DNA of 64,000 nt from Prolixibacteraceae bacterium (GTDB taxonomy: Bacteria; Bacteroidota; Bacteroidia; Bacteroidales; Prolixibacteraceae): NCBI GenBank assembly GCA_003457135.1, contig DMSQ01000013.1, positions 62,001 through 126,000 on the forward strand, written 5' to 3'. Below the pieces are notes generated by a model, which did no database searches, was not told the origin of the DNA, and saw only the letters and a list, made by a program, of their open reading frames with translations. The translations under genes were made by a program, and so were the position numbers. Every line of letters begins with the position of its first letter. The stretch's first letter is position 1. Below are positions 54,534 through 63,890 of this stretch, piece after piece.

Positions 54534-54884
54534 TTACTTTTCCTTTTCTTTGAGTAGTTCTTCTGCTTCAGGAATTGTTTTAGTAATAATTAAAACCGTA
54601 TGAAGCATCGAAATCCGTATAATTTGTTCTACATCAGCTTGTAGTCCTGTAAGGATAAAAGTTCCTATTGCATCTTCGCACAACCGGTTAGCCACCAAAA
54701 TAGCGCTTAATCCTGAAGAGTCGCAATAAGTGCAATTGCCCACATCCAAAATGATGTTCCGCTCACCGCCTGAATTAATATGCACCAGTTCCGATTTGAG
54801 ATCGGGCGCAATATTGGTATCCAACCTGTCGTTCAGCACGGAAATGAGCGTATAGCCATGTGTTTTTATTATTTCGAAATCCAT
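54534..54884 (-). CDS. STAS-domain anti-anti-sigma factor-like protein
   Basis: The 116-residue STAS domain has the phosphorylatable Ser in CDSSGLSAI (55-63), as in SpoIIAA-type proteins. No anti-sigma kinase or sigma factor is encoded nearby. It sits between rpsA and rnz, so it may reach beyond sporulation-type control. The gene follows rpsA by 44 bases. Confidence 0.85.
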   Translation of the reverse strand: MDFEIIKTHGYTLISVLNDRLDTNIAPDLKSELVHINSGGERNIILDVGNCTYCDSSGLSAILVANRLCEDAIGTFILTGLQADVEQIIRISMLHTVLIITKTIPEAEELLKEKEK

Positions 54885-54928
54885 AGATGCAATTTATGAA
54901 ATTCTATTAGATTTGTAATAACCCAAGA

Positions 54929-57109
54929 CTAATTTTCTTTTTGTTCGTCAGCTTCCATCTGAGATCTCAGGGCAGCCAATTCAGAAATATCTCCAAGTGT
55001 AGTTTTTTCCATTGGGGTTTCTTTCACTTGTTTAACTGCCTTAGTGGTAGCTTTAGCATGAGTTTTCCGTTTGGCTGTTTCTTCTGCTTTTTTCTCATCT
55101 TCGAAAACCCTTGAATGAGAAAGGATGATCCGTTTGGCAGCTTTCGAGAATTCGATGACTTTGAATTCAAGTTTTTCTTCAAGCTGAGCCTGACTTCCGT
55201 CCTCTTTCACCAGGTGCCGTGGAGTAGCAAAACCTTCTACACCATAAGGAAGAGCAATAGTTGCACCCTTGTCGAATGATTCAACTACAGTTCCTTCGTG
55301 AACTGAATCAACCGAGAAAATGGTTTCGAACACATCCCATGGATTTTCTTCCAATTGTTTGTGTCCGAGGCTTAAACGACGGTTTTCCTTGTCAATATCC
55401 AAAACGACTACTTCAATATCGGCGCCAATTGCCGTAAACTCAGATGGATGTTTGATTTTCTTGGTCCAGCTTAAATCTGAAATGTGGATCAAGCCGTCAA
55501 CGCCTTCCTGAATTTCAACAAATACACCGAAGTTGGTGAAATTGCGGACAGTGGCTTTATGTTTTGAACCAACACCGAATAGAGTGTCAATATTCTGCCA
55601 TGGATCAGATTTCAGTTGTTTGATTCCCAGTGACATTTTACGTTCATCACGGTCAAGGGTTAAAATTTGAGCTTCAACGGTATCGCCAACTTTCAGGAAG
55701 TCCTGAGCGCTGCGTAAATGCTGCGACCACGACATTTCAGAAACGTGGATCAAACCTTCAACTCCAACTGCGATTTCAACAAATGCACCGTAATCGGCCA
55801 TCACAACAACTTTTCCTTTTACGGAGTCGCCAACTTTGAGGTCAGCGCCGAGGCTATCCCATGGGTGTGGGGTTAATTGTTTCAGTCCTAAAGCAATACG
55901 TTTCTTGTCATCATCAAAGTCAAGGATTACCACATTCAGTTTCTGATCCAATTCAACGATTTCGTTTGGATGACTGATACGGCCCCAGGATAAGTCGGTG
56001 ATGTGTATTAATCCATCTACGCCGCCAAGGTCAATAAATACTCCGTATGAAGTGATATTTTTAACAGTCCCTTCGAGTACTTGTCCTTTTTCAAGTTTCG
56101 AGATAATTTCTTTTTTCTGTAATTCGAGTTCGGCCTCGATCAAAGCTTTATGAGATACGACCACATTACGGAATTCATGATTGATCTTAACTACTTTGAA
56201 TTCCATTGTTTTGCCAACATACATGTCGTAATCGCGGATAGGTTTCACGTCAATTTGTGAACCTGGAAGGAATGCTTCGATTCCGAATACGTCAACGATC
56301 ATACCGCCTTTTGTGCGGCATTTGATGTAACCTTTGATTACTTCATCTTTGTCGAGGGCTTCGTTTACACGGTCCCATGAGCGCATGGCCCTTGCTTTTT
56401 TGTGCGAAAGGATCATCTGGCCTTTTAAATCTTCAAGGCTTTCGATGTAAACTTCAACCAAATCTTTTGGTTTCAATTCAGGATTGTAACGGAATTCGTT
56501 TAAGCTGACAATACCATCCGATTTGTAACCAATGTCAACAACTACTTCACGTTTGTTCATTGAAATAACTCTTCCTTCAACTACTTCCTTTTCCTGAACG
56601 GTAGTTAAAGTTTTTTCATAAAGAGTTTCCAGTTCTTTTTTGTTTCTTCCGCCGAAACCTTTGTCTTCTTCTTCCAGGGCATCCCAGTCGAATTCAGCCG
56701 GTTCGGCAACACTAACTTTCGATTTCCTTTGTTTTGCAGCTACGATAACAGGTGCAGCAATTTCTTCTTCTTCTGCAACTGGTTCTGTAGCCACTTCAAT
56801 AACTTCCTCAATTGTTTCAATAGTTACTTCTTCGATCGGAGCAACAATTTCTTCAACTGCTTCAACAGGTTCTTCAGTTACTGCAGTAGTTTCTTCAACT
56901 GTCTGAAGAGCTTCTTCTTCAATCGGGGAATCAGTTTCTTCAACTACTACAATTGGCTCCTGGATTGGAGCAACAGTTTCTTGAATTGATTCATTAGTTT
57001 CTTCAATTGGAGCAATAGTATCCTCCACTATTACGTCTTGTACTTCAACAGTTTCCTGTTGTTCGAGTTCAACCTTTGGATCAAGGTTCTCTGTGTTGTT
57101 TTCTACCAT
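54929..57109 (-). CDS. rpsA: 30S ribosomal protein S1 with long acidic N-terminal extension
   Basis: The 726-residue protein has six S1 RNA-binding domains between about 172 and 680 (for example GVFIDLGGVDGLIHITDLSW and GVFVEIQEGVDGLIHISDLSW). It binds mRNA and helps load the 30S subunit, important in Bacteroidota where Shine-Dalgarno sequences are scarce. Residues 1-125 are an acidic, low-complexity extension with repeated PIEE, VEEI and APIEE elements, unlike the S1 of other phyla. The C-terminus is basic. A near-perfect promoter lies upstream. Confidence 0.93.
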   Translation of the reverse strand: MVENNTENLDPKVELEQQETVEVQDVIVEDTIAPIEETNESIQETVAPIQEPIVVVEETDSPIEEEALQTVEETTAVTEEPVEAVEEIVAPIEEVTIETIEEVIEVATEPVAEEEEIAAPVIVAAKQRKSKVSVAEPAEFDWDALEEEDKGFGGRNKKELETLYEKTLTTVQEKEVVEGRVISMNKREVVVDIGYKSDGIVSLNEFRYNPELKPKDLVEVYIESLEDLKGQMILSHKKARAMRSWDRVNEALDKDEVIKGYIKCRTKGGMIVDVFGIEAFLPGSQIDVKPIRDYDMYVGKTMEFKVVKINHEFRNVVVSHKALIEAELELQKKEIISKLEKGQVLEGTVKNITSYGVFIDLGGVDGLIHITDLSWGRISHPNEIVELDQKLNVVILDFDDDKKRIALGLKQLTPHPWDSLGADLKVGDSVKGKVVVMADYGAFVEIAVGVEGLIHVSEMSWSQHLRSAQDFLKVGDTVEAQILTLDRDERKMSLGIKQLKSDPWQNIDTLFGVGSKHKATVRNFTNFGVFVEIQEGVDGLIHISDLSWTKKIKHPSEFTAIGADIEVVVLDIDKENRRLSLGHKQLEENPWDVFETIFSVDSVHEGTVVESFDKGATIALPYGVEGFATPRHLVKEDGSQAQLEEKLEFKVIEFSKAAKRIILSHSRVFEDEKKAEETAKRKTHAKATTKAVKQVKETPMEKTTLGDISELAALRSQMEADEQKEN

Positions 57110-57160
57110 TTAATAATCAATTAATTAATGAGTTAGACTATATATTAAATAAATGCGCCG

Positions 57161-57191
57161 CAAAATTACGACTATTCCGATATAAAACAAA
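57161..57191 (-). promoter_or_regulatory. Promoter of rpsA
   Basis: On the minus strand TTTG (57191-57188), a 19-base spacer and TAATTTTG (57168-57161) match the Bacteroidota housekeeping promoter exactly. The start codon lies 52 bases downstream. Confidence 0.7.
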
Positions 57192-57313
57192 GGTTTTCAA
57201 TGAATTTTCGGTGCATTTCACGTTAATTATTCAATTCATATTTTCGTTGCGATTTACATAAACGATAATTTTCGTTTTTTAATTCTTGTTATCGTTCTGT
57301 TAAGTTATTTTCT

Positions 57314-57321
57314 TAATTTTG
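57314..57321 (+). promoter_or_regulatory. -7 element of the nucleotide-sugar operon
   Basis: TAATTTTG fits TAnnTTTG, 21 bases before the ugd start. The -33 region has only a partial TTG at unsuitable spacing. Confidence 0.5.
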
Positions 57322-57342
57322 ATTGAATTCAAATCATAAAAC

Positions 57343-58686
57343 ATGAAAATCGCTGTAGTTGGTACCGGATATGTCGGACTGGTTTCCGGAACTTGTTTTT
57401 CCCAGACCGGGATTGATGTTGTTTGCGTTGATGTGGATGAACGCAAAATAGACATGCTTAATCATGGCCAGATTCCGATCTATGAGCCCGGATTGGAAGA
57501 TATTTATAAATACAACGTTGAAAAAGGCAGGCTTTCGTTCACCACCAGCCTGAAAGAAAGCCTTACCGACGCTGAAGCGATATTTATTGCTGTCGGGACC
57601 CCACCCGATGAAGATGGTAGCGCTGATTTAAAATATGTGTTGGGTGTGGCCCGTGAGATTGGCCGTCACATAGATCATTACATGGTGGTAGTGACAAAAA
57701 GTACGGTTCCTGTTGGAACTTCGATGAAGGTGAAAGCTGCCATTCTTGAAGAATTGAAAAAGCGAAATGTTGATGTTCCGTTTGATGTGGCTTCAAATCC
57801 TGAATTTTTGAAAGAAGGAAGCGCAGTTGATGATTTTCTTAAACCTGACCGGATTGTGGTAGGTATTGAATCTCCTGAAGCTGAAAAAACCATGCGTAAA
57901 TTGTATAAGGCATTTCTGCTGAATGGCCATCCTATCTTGTTTATGGATATTTCTTCTTCTGAAATGACCAAGTATGCCGCCAATTCAATGCTTGCTACCA
58001 AAATCAGTTTCATGAACGATATTGCTAATCTTTGTGAATTGGTTGGCGCCGACGTGAGCATGGTACGAAAAGGTATTGGTTCTGATGCCCGTATCGGTAA
58101 TAAGTTCATTTATCCGGGCACTGGTTATGGAGGTTCATGTTTCCCCAAGGATGTTCAGGCTTTGGTACGGACTGCCGATGAATACGGACATTCGCTCGAT
58201 ATTCTGAAAGCTGTTGAGGCTGTCAATTACCGTCAAAAAGAAGTGTTGATCAGAAAGATAAAATCCCATTTTGGTGAAAACCTGAAAGGTTTAAAATTTG
58301 GAATGTGGGGCTTATCGTTTAAACCTAAAACTGACGATATGCGTGCAGCCCCATCTCTGGTAATTATCGGTTTGCTCCTAAAAGCCGGAGCTTCGGTGGT
58401 GGCATTCGATCCGATAGCTATGGATGAAGCGCGCCGGATACTGGGCGATTCAATTTTATATGCAAAAGATGAATACGATGCCTGTATTGATGTTGATGCA
58501 CTTATTGTTGTAACTGAATGGTCAGAGTTTAGGATGCCAAATTTCAGGGTACTTGAGAAATTGATGAAAACAAAGACTATTTTTGACGGTCGAAATATCT
58601 ATGAACCTGAAGAAATGCTGGACTTGAAGTTCAACTATTACAGTATTGGAAGAAAACCAGTGGTCATATCAAAACATCAGGAATGA
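57343..58686 (+). CDS. ugd: UDP-glucose 6-dehydrogenase
   Basis: The 447-residue enzyme oxidises UDP-glucose to UDP-glucuronate using NAD+. The Rossmann motif is GTGYVGLVSG (7-16) and the catalytic Cys266 is in GGSCFPKD. The C-terminal UDP-binding domain has WGLSFKPKTDDMR. The stop overlaps the next gene by 4 bases (ATGA), so product passes to the decarboxylase. First gene of the nucleotide-sugar block. Confidence 0.95.
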   Translation: MKIAVVGTGYVGLVSGTCFSQTGIDVVCVDVDERKIDMLNHGQIPIYEPGLEDIYKYNVEKGRLSFTTSLKESLTDAEAIFIAVGTPPDEDGSADLKYVLGVAREIGRHIDHYMVVVTKSTVPVGTSMKVKAAILEELKKRNVDVPFDVASNPEFLKEGSAVDDFLKPDRIVVGIESPEAEKTMRKLYKAFLLNGHPILFMDISSSEMTKYAANSMLATKISFMNDIANLCELVGADVSMVRKGIGSDARIGNKFIYPGTGYGGSCFPKDVQALVRTADEYGHSLDILKAVEAVNYRQKEVLIRKIKSHFGENLKGLKFGMWGLSFKPKTDDMRAAPSLVIIGLLLKAGASVVAFDPIAMDEARRILGDSILYAKDEYDACIDVDALIVVTEWSEFRMPNFRVLEKLMKTKTIFDGRNIYEPEEMLDLKFNYYSIGRKPVVISKHQE

Positions 58687-59624
58687 AAAGGATACTTGTA
58701 ACCGGAGGCGCCGGTTTTGTCGGATCACACCTGTGCGAGAGGCTTCTGAACGACGGAAACGAAGTAGTTTGTATGGATAATTATTTTACCGGCAAAAAGC
58801 AAAAAATTGTTCATTTGCTCGATAATCCATATTTTGAACTGATCAGGCATGATGTCACTATGCCCTACTACATTGAAGTTGATGAAATATATAATCTGGC
58901 ATGTCCGGCTTCACCTGTACATTATCAGTATAATCCGATTAAAACCATAAAGACTTCGGTGATGGGGGCTGTAAATATGCTTGGCCTGGCAAAACGGATC
59001 CGTGCCAAAATACTTCAGGCATCAACCAGCGAAGTTTACGGAGATCCGAATATTCATCCTCAAACCGAAGACTACTGGGGCCATGTTAACCCAATCGGAA
59101 TACGGTCGTGTTACGATGAAGGTAAACGTTGTGCCGAGTCGTTGTTTGTCAATTATCATGCTCAAAATAAGGTCAGGATCAAAATTATTCGGATTTTCAA
59201 TACTTATGGCCCGAAGATGGAACCCGATGATGGCAGGGTCGTGTCCAATTTTATTGTTCAGGCTTTGCAAAATAAGGATATTACTATTTTTGGCGATGGC
59301 ACTCAGACCCGGAGTTTTCAGTATGTTTCAGATTTGGTTGAAGGCATGGTCCGGATGATGGCTACAGGCGACGATTTTACCGGTCCCGTTAACATTGGCA
59401 ACCCCGGAGAGTTTACTATGCTGGAACTTGCACAGAATATTATCGGGCTTTCAGGTTCAAAATCTAAAATGATCTATTTGCCGTTGCCCGAAGATGACCC
59501 TTCGCAAAGACAACCCGACATTACCCTTGCCAAAGAAAAATTGGGAGGATGGGAACCAAAAGTCCCGTTGCGTAAGGGTTTAGTTAAAACCATTGAATAC
59601 TTTGACCAGCTTTTATCTGAATAA
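58683..59624 (+). CDS. UDP-glucuronate decarboxylase (UDP-xylose synthase)
   Basis: The 313-residue extended SDR has the NAD motif GGAGFVGSH (8-16) and the catalytic pair Tyr144/Lys148 in CYDEGKR, the form typical of UXS; RfbB-type dehydratases have YSASK. It converts UDP-GlcA to UDP-xylose. Coupling to ugd shows the intended product is UDP-xylose rather than dTDP-4-keto-6-deoxyglucose. Confidence 0.88.
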   Translation: MKRILVTGGAGFVGSHLCERLLNDGNEVVCMDNYFTGKKQKIVHLLDNPYFELIRHDVTMPYYIEVDEIYNLACPASPVHYQYNPIKTIKTSVMGAVNMLGLAKRIRAKILQASTSEVYGDPNIHPQTEDYWGHVNPIGIRSCYDEGKRCAESLFVNYHAQNKVRIKIIRIFNTYGPKMEPDDGRVVSNFIVQALQNKDITIFGDGTQTRSFQYVSDLVEGMVRMMATGDDFTGPVNIGNPGEFTMLELAQNIIGLSGSKSKMIYLPLPEDDPSQRQPDITLAKEKLGGWEPKVPLRKGLVKTIEYFDQLLSE

Positions 59625-59634
59625 AAAACTATAT

Positions 59635-60516
59635 ATGAAAGGAATTATTCTTGCAGGTGGATCAGGCACACGGTTGTATCCGATCACAAAAAGTATTTCG
59701 AAACAAATCATCCCGATTTACGATAAACCAATGATTTATTATCCATTGTCGGTTTTAATGCTGGCAGGCATCCGTGAAATCCTGATTATTTCGACACCAA
59801 AGGATATTCATTTGTATCAGGATTTGCTGGAAGATGGCAGTCAGTTGGGCCTCAAACTTGAATATGCCGTACAGCCTTCACCGGATGGACTTGCCCAGGC
59901 ATTTACTATTGGCGAAAAGTTTATTGGCAACGATTCTGTTTGCATGGTTTTGGGCGACAATATCTTTTATGGATACAACTTTGTCTCCATTCTGGAAGAA
60001 GCTGCAGCCTTAAAAGATGGGGCAATTGTCTTCGGTTATTATGTGAACGATCCTGAGCGATATGGTGTTGCCGAATTTGATGATCATGGTAAAGTGTTGT
60101 CAATTGAAGAAAAACCCGAAGAACCTAAATCGAATTATGCTGTAACCGGTTTATATTTCTATAGTAACGATGTAGTTAAAAAGGCTTTTGCTTTAAAGCC
60201 TTCAAAAAGGGGTGAATTGGAGATAACCGACCTGAACAGGGTTTATCTGGAGGAAGGCCGGTTAAGCATGAAATTACTCGGACGAGGTTTTGCCTGGTTG
60301 GATACCGGTACCCATGAAAGTCTGATGCAGGCTTCTAATTTTATTCATACCATCGAAGAACGTCAGGGTTTGAAAGTGTCTTGTATTGAAGAAATTGCAT
60401 TTTTTAAAGGTTTTATTAATAAAGAACAATTGCTAAAGTTGGCTGAGCCACTTAAAAAGAATCAATATGGGGAATACTTAATCAAACTGGCCAACCGGAA
60501 AGTTTTTTCGTTTTAG
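59635..60516 (+). CDS. rfbA: Glucose-1-phosphate thymidylyltransferase
   Basis: From the ATG at 59635 the protein has 293 residues and starts MKGIILAGGSGTRLYP, exactly the family start. An upstream TTG would add 14 unrelated residues overlapping the previous gene. It makes dTDP-glucose from dTTP and Glc-1-P. Further motifs: ISKQIIPIYDKPMIYYPL (in parts) and VLGDNIFYG. First step of dTDP-rhamnose synthesis. Confidence 0.94.
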   Translation: MKGIILAGGSGTRLYPITKSISKQIIPIYDKPMIYYPLSVLMLAGIREILIISTPKDIHLYQDLLEDGSQLGLKLEYAVQPSPDGLAQAFTIGEKFIGNDSVCMVLGDNIFYGYNFVSILEEAAALKDGAIVFGYYVNDPERYGVAEFDDHGKVLSIEEKPEEPKSNYAVTGLYFYSNDVVKKAFALKPSKRGELEITDLNRVYLEEGRLSMKLLGRGFAWLDTGTHESLMQASNFIHTIEERQGLKVSCIEEIAFFKGFINKEQLLKLAEPLKKNQYGEYLIKLANRKVFSF

Positions 60517-60532
60517 GAAAGCCCCCTCCCAA

Positions 60533-60551
60533 CCTCCCCCGAAAGGGGAGG
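60533..60551. terminator. GC-rich hairpin between rfbA and rfbC
   Basis: CCTCCCC (60533-60539) and GGGGAGG (60545-60551) form a 7-bp stem with a CGAAA loop, followed by CT and nine A. The lack of a T-run on the plus strand argues against termination in the gene direction. On the minus strand no T-run follows the stem either. It resembles the dispersed CCTCCCC-type element seen in many Bacteroidota genomes. Confidence 0.45.
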
Positions 60552-60636
60552 CTAAAAAAAAACAGGTGTTTTCAAGGGACAAACAAAGTCGTAACGCGTA
60601 ACCCGCAACAATTGAATATAACAACAACAATTACGT

Positions 60637-61194
60637 ATGAAGATAATTGAAACTCCAATCCCGGGACTACTGATCATAGAACCCCGGGTTTTTGCTGATG
60701 AAAGGGGATATTTCTTCGAAAGTTTTAATGAAATTAAATTTACTGAAGCCGGCTTGAATACAGGCTTTATACAGGACAACGAATCGAAATCACATCGTGG
60801 GGTTATCCGGGGTTTACATTATCAGCTTGCCCCTTATGCACAAGCCAAACTGATCCGTGTTGTTCGTGGAACGGTATATGATGTGGCAGTAGATTTGCGT
60901 CAGGGTTCACCAACTTTTGGCGAATGGTTTGGTATAGAAGTCAGCGCCTCTAAAAAGAATCAGTTTTACATTCCGAAAGGATTTGCTCACGGCTTTTCAG
61001 TGTTAAGCGAATTTGCCATTTTTTCCTATAAATGTGATGAGTTTTATAATCCGAAAGCAGACCGGGGAATACGGTTTGATGATCCGACTTTAAAAATAGA
61101 CTGGAAATTTCCACTTGAAGAAGCCGTAATTTCTGCCAAAGATCTGGCGTTGCCTTTTTTTGCAAATGCTGAAATGAACTTTAAATTCGAATAG
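60637..61194 (+). CDS. rfbC: dTDP-4-dehydrorhamnose 3,5-epimerase
   Basis: The 185-residue cupin enzyme has FFESFNE, RGLHYQ (catalytic His61) and YKCDEFYNP (Tyr132). It epimerises dTDP-4-keto-6-deoxyglucose at C3 and C5. rfbD begins 2 bases after its stop. rfbB, which makes its substrate, is not in the window. Confidence 0.94.
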   Translation: MKIIETPIPGLLIIEPRVFADERGYFFESFNEIKFTEAGLNTGFIQDNESKSHRGVIRGLHYQLAPYAQAKLIRVVRGTVYDVAVDLRQGSPTFGEWFGIEVSASKKNQFYIPKGFAHGFSVLSEFAIFSYKCDEFYNPKADRGIRFDDPTLKIDWKFPLEEAVISAKDLALPFFANAEMNFKFE

Positions 61195-61196
61195 CG

Positions 61197-62060
61197 ATGA
61201 TCAAAGTACTGGTAACTGGGGCAAATGGACAATTAGGATCAGAAATCCGAAAAATCTCAGGATTGTTTTCTGAAATAGAATTCGCATTTACCGATGTTGA
61301 TGAACTTGACATTACCAATCCATGGAAAGTCGCTGATTATCTGACCTCCTTTAAACCAGCATTTTTGATTAATTGTGCAGCCTATACCGCTGTTGATAAA
61401 GCTGAAACTGATATTTCCACAGCCACTTTACTGAATGCGACAGCGGTTGGTATCCTTGCCGAACAATCTGCTGAAATTGCCTGTAAGATCATTCATATTT
61501 CTACTGATTATGTCTTTAGTGGAAAGGGGCCCAGACCTTACCAGGAAGATGATCGGGTGAATCCTCAGTCAGTTTATGGGAAAACCAAACTGGAAGGGGA
61601 GACCCTGTGTCAAGAATTAAACCCTGAAAGGCTGATCATCCGCACATCCTGGTTATATTCGGCCTTCGGGAACAATTTTGTTAAAACTATGATTCGCCTG
61701 GGAAATGAAAGACCTGAAGTAGGCGTAATTGCCGATCAGATTGGCTCGCCAACTAATGCTGCAGATTTGGCTTTAGCAATTTTAACGATAATTTCATCTG
61801 TTACAAATGGTGAAAAACCTTTCGTTCCCGGAATATACCATTATTCAAATGAAGGTGTTGCGAGCTGGTACGATTTTGCCAAAGCTATTTTCGAGATTGC
61901 AGGAATCAACTGTCTGGTGAAACCAATTACAACCGAAGATTATCCTTCTCCGGTTCAGCGCCCACCATACAGCGTCATGAATAAATCGAAAATTAAACTT
62001 AATTTTGGTCTGAAAATTCCTCACTGGAGAGATAGTCTGGTTGAATTCTTTCAGAAATAG
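61197..62060 (+). CDS. rfbD: dTDP-4-dehydrorhamnose reductase
   Basis: The 287-residue SDR has NAD(P) motif TGANGQLG (7-14) and catalytic Tyr127/Lys131 in VYGKTK. DYVFSG and GIYHYSNEG are typical of RfbD. It makes dTDP-L-rhamnose, a sugar of O-antigen or capsule. Confidence 0.94.
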   Translation: MIKVLVTGANGQLGSEIRKISGLFSEIEFAFTDVDELDITNPWKVADYLTSFKPAFLINCAAYTAVDKAETDISTATLLNATAVGILAEQSAEIACKIIHISTDYVFSGKGPRPYQEDDRVNPQSVYGKTKLEGETLCQELNPERLIIRTSWLYSAFGNNFVKTMIRLGNERPEVGVIADQIGSPTNAADLALAILTIISSVTNGEKPFVPGIYHYSNEGVASWYDFAKAIFEIAGINCLVKPITTEDYPSPVQRPPYSVMNKSKIKLNFGLKIPHWRDSLVEFFQK

Positions 62061-62101
62061 ATTTACCAAATTGTAAGTGGTTAAATAGTAAATATTTATA
62101 T

Positions 62102-63850
62102 ATGACAACAAATCAGGAAGTTTTAATAGATGTAAAACTGAAAGCAGCCGAATGGCTGACCGAGGTTTACGATGAAGCAACCCAGGCAGAAGTCCGCCGG
62201 ATGCTCGGCAATGAAGATCCGACTGAATTGATTGATTCATTTTACCGTGATTTGGAATTTGGAACCGGCGGATTGCGTGGCATCATGGGAGCGGGAACTA
62301 ACCGGATGAATATATACACTGTTGGCGCTGCAACTCAGGGATTAAGTAACTACCTGAAAAAAGTTTTTGCCGATCTGCCTGAAATCAAAGTGGCCATTGC
62401 TTATGATTGTAGAAACAATAGTCGTTTATTTTCTGAAACCAGCGCCGAAGTTTTTGCCGGAAACGGGATCAGGGTTTATTTGTTTGAGGATTTACGGCCT
62501 ACTCCTGAATTGTCATTCGCTATTCGTGAACTAGGTTGCCAGAGTGGAATAATACTTACCGCTTCACACAATCCGAAGGAATACAATGGTTACAAAGCTT
62601 ATTGGGACGATGGATCACAAATCGTTTCACCCCACGATGAAAATATTATCGTTGAAGTTTCGAAGGTTAAAGCTGCCGACATTAAATTTAATGGCGATAA
62701 AAATCTGATTACCATACTTGGAGGTGAGATGGATTATCTTTTCCTCGAAAAGGTGAAAACAGTATCAATTTCACCCGAAGTTGTTCAGCGGCAAAAGGAC
62801 CTGAAAATTGTTTATACACCCATCCACGGAACTGGTGTCCGGATGATTCCGGCAGCCTTGCGCGCTTTTGGTTTTACCAACATTATCAATGTTCCTGAAC
62901 AGGATGTGGTAAGCGGAGAATTTCCTACGGTCATATCACCAAATCCGGAAGAAACAGCAGCCTTGGAAATGGCCATCGCAAAAGCAGTTGAAGTTGATGC
63001 CGATGTGGTACTCGCTTCCGATCCCGATGCCGACCGGCTCGGTGTTGCGGTTAAAAACGACAAAGGTAAGTTTGTGATCCTGAACGGAAATCAGACCTGT
63101 TTGGTTTTCATTTATTATATCATCAGGAAAAGGAAGGAAAGTGGAAAGCTGAAAGGCAACGAATTTGTCGTGAAAACTATTGTCACTACCGAACTGATAG
63201 CTGAAATTGCGCAGCGGAACAAGGTTGATTTTTACGATGTGTTTACCGGTTTTAAATACATTGCCGAAGTTATCCGCGATTTGGAAGGCCAAAAAGTCTA
63301 TATTGGTGGCGGGGAAGAAAGTTTTGGATTTATGCCTGCCGATTTTGTTCGCGATAAAGATGCGGTTTCGTCGTGTGCTTTGATGGCTGAAATTGTGGCC
63401 TGGGCCAAGGATGAGGGCAAATCGCTATACGAAATGTTGCTCGATATTTACATGGAATACGGATTTTCGCGCGAGAAAATGAAATATGTGGTTCGTAAAG
63501 GAAAATCAGGTGCTGAGGAAATTGAGCAGATGATGATAACTTTCCGCTCAAATCCGCCAAAAATACTTGGAGGTTCGAAGTTGAAACTGGTGAAAGATTA
63601 CGAAGTTAATATCGCAAAAAATATCCTTACCGGTGAAGAAACAACAATTGACCAGAAGACAACTTCCAATGTATTACAGTTTTTTACTGAAGATGGAACC
63701 AAAATTTCTGTACGCCCTTCAGGAACAGAGCCAAAAATAAAGTTCTATTTCGAAGTTGCCGGTAATTTGACCAATCGCGCCGATTATGATGCTGTTGAAA
63801 AACAAGCTGACGAAAAGATTGATGCAATGATGAAAGAACTTGATTTGTAA
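62102..63850 (+). CDS. Phosphoglucomutase/phosphomannomutase (phosphohexomutase family)
   Basis: The 582-residue enzyme has the phospho-Ser155 in TASHNPKEYNGYK, metal motif DPDADRLG, sugar-specificity loop GGEESFGF and phosphate-binding RPSGTEPK. The length and long N-terminus fit the PgcA-like form. It interconverts hexose 6-phosphate and hexose 1-phosphate, feeding Glc-1-P to the rfbA and UDP-glucose routes here. It follows rfbD by 41 bases. Confidence 0.9.
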   Translation: MTTNQEVLIDVKLKAAEWLTEVYDEATQAEVRRMLGNEDPTELIDSFYRDLEFGTGGLRGIMGAGTNRMNIYTVGAATQGLSNYLKKVFADLPEIKVAIAYDCRNNSRLFSETSAEVFAGNGIRVYLFEDLRPTPELSFAIRELGCQSGIILTASHNPKEYNGYKAYWDDGSQIVSPHDENIIVEVSKVKAADIKFNGDKNLITILGGEMDYLFLEKVKTVSISPEVVQRQKDLKIVYTPIHGTGVRMIPAALRAFGFTNIINVPEQDVVSGEFPTVISPNPEETAALEMAIAKAVEVDADVVLASDPDADRLGVAVKNDKGKFVILNGNQTCLVFIYYIIRKRKESGKLKGNEFVVKTIVTTELIAEIAQRNKVDFYDVFTGFKYIAEVIRDLEGQKVYIGGGEESFGFMPADFVRDKDAVSSCALMAEIVAWAKDEGKSLYEMLLDIYMEYGFSREKMKYVVRKGKSGAEEIEQMMITFRSNPPKILGGSKLKLVKDYEVNIAKNILTGEETTIDQKTTSNVLQFFTEDGTKISVRPSGTEPKIKFYFEVAGNLTNRADYDAVEKQADEKIDAMMKELDL

Positions 63851-63890
63851 TGACTATTGAATGACAATAATTAACTTAAAACCAACAAAA

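Noticed and set aside
56640..56989. Plus-strand Ser- and Phe/Asn-rich reading frames opposite the S1 N-terminus
   Set aside because: They are the antisense of the acidic low-complexity extension and have no independent support.
59593..59634. Upstream TTG start for rfbA
   Set aside because: It overlaps the preceding gene and adds 14 residues before the invariant MKGIILAGG start.
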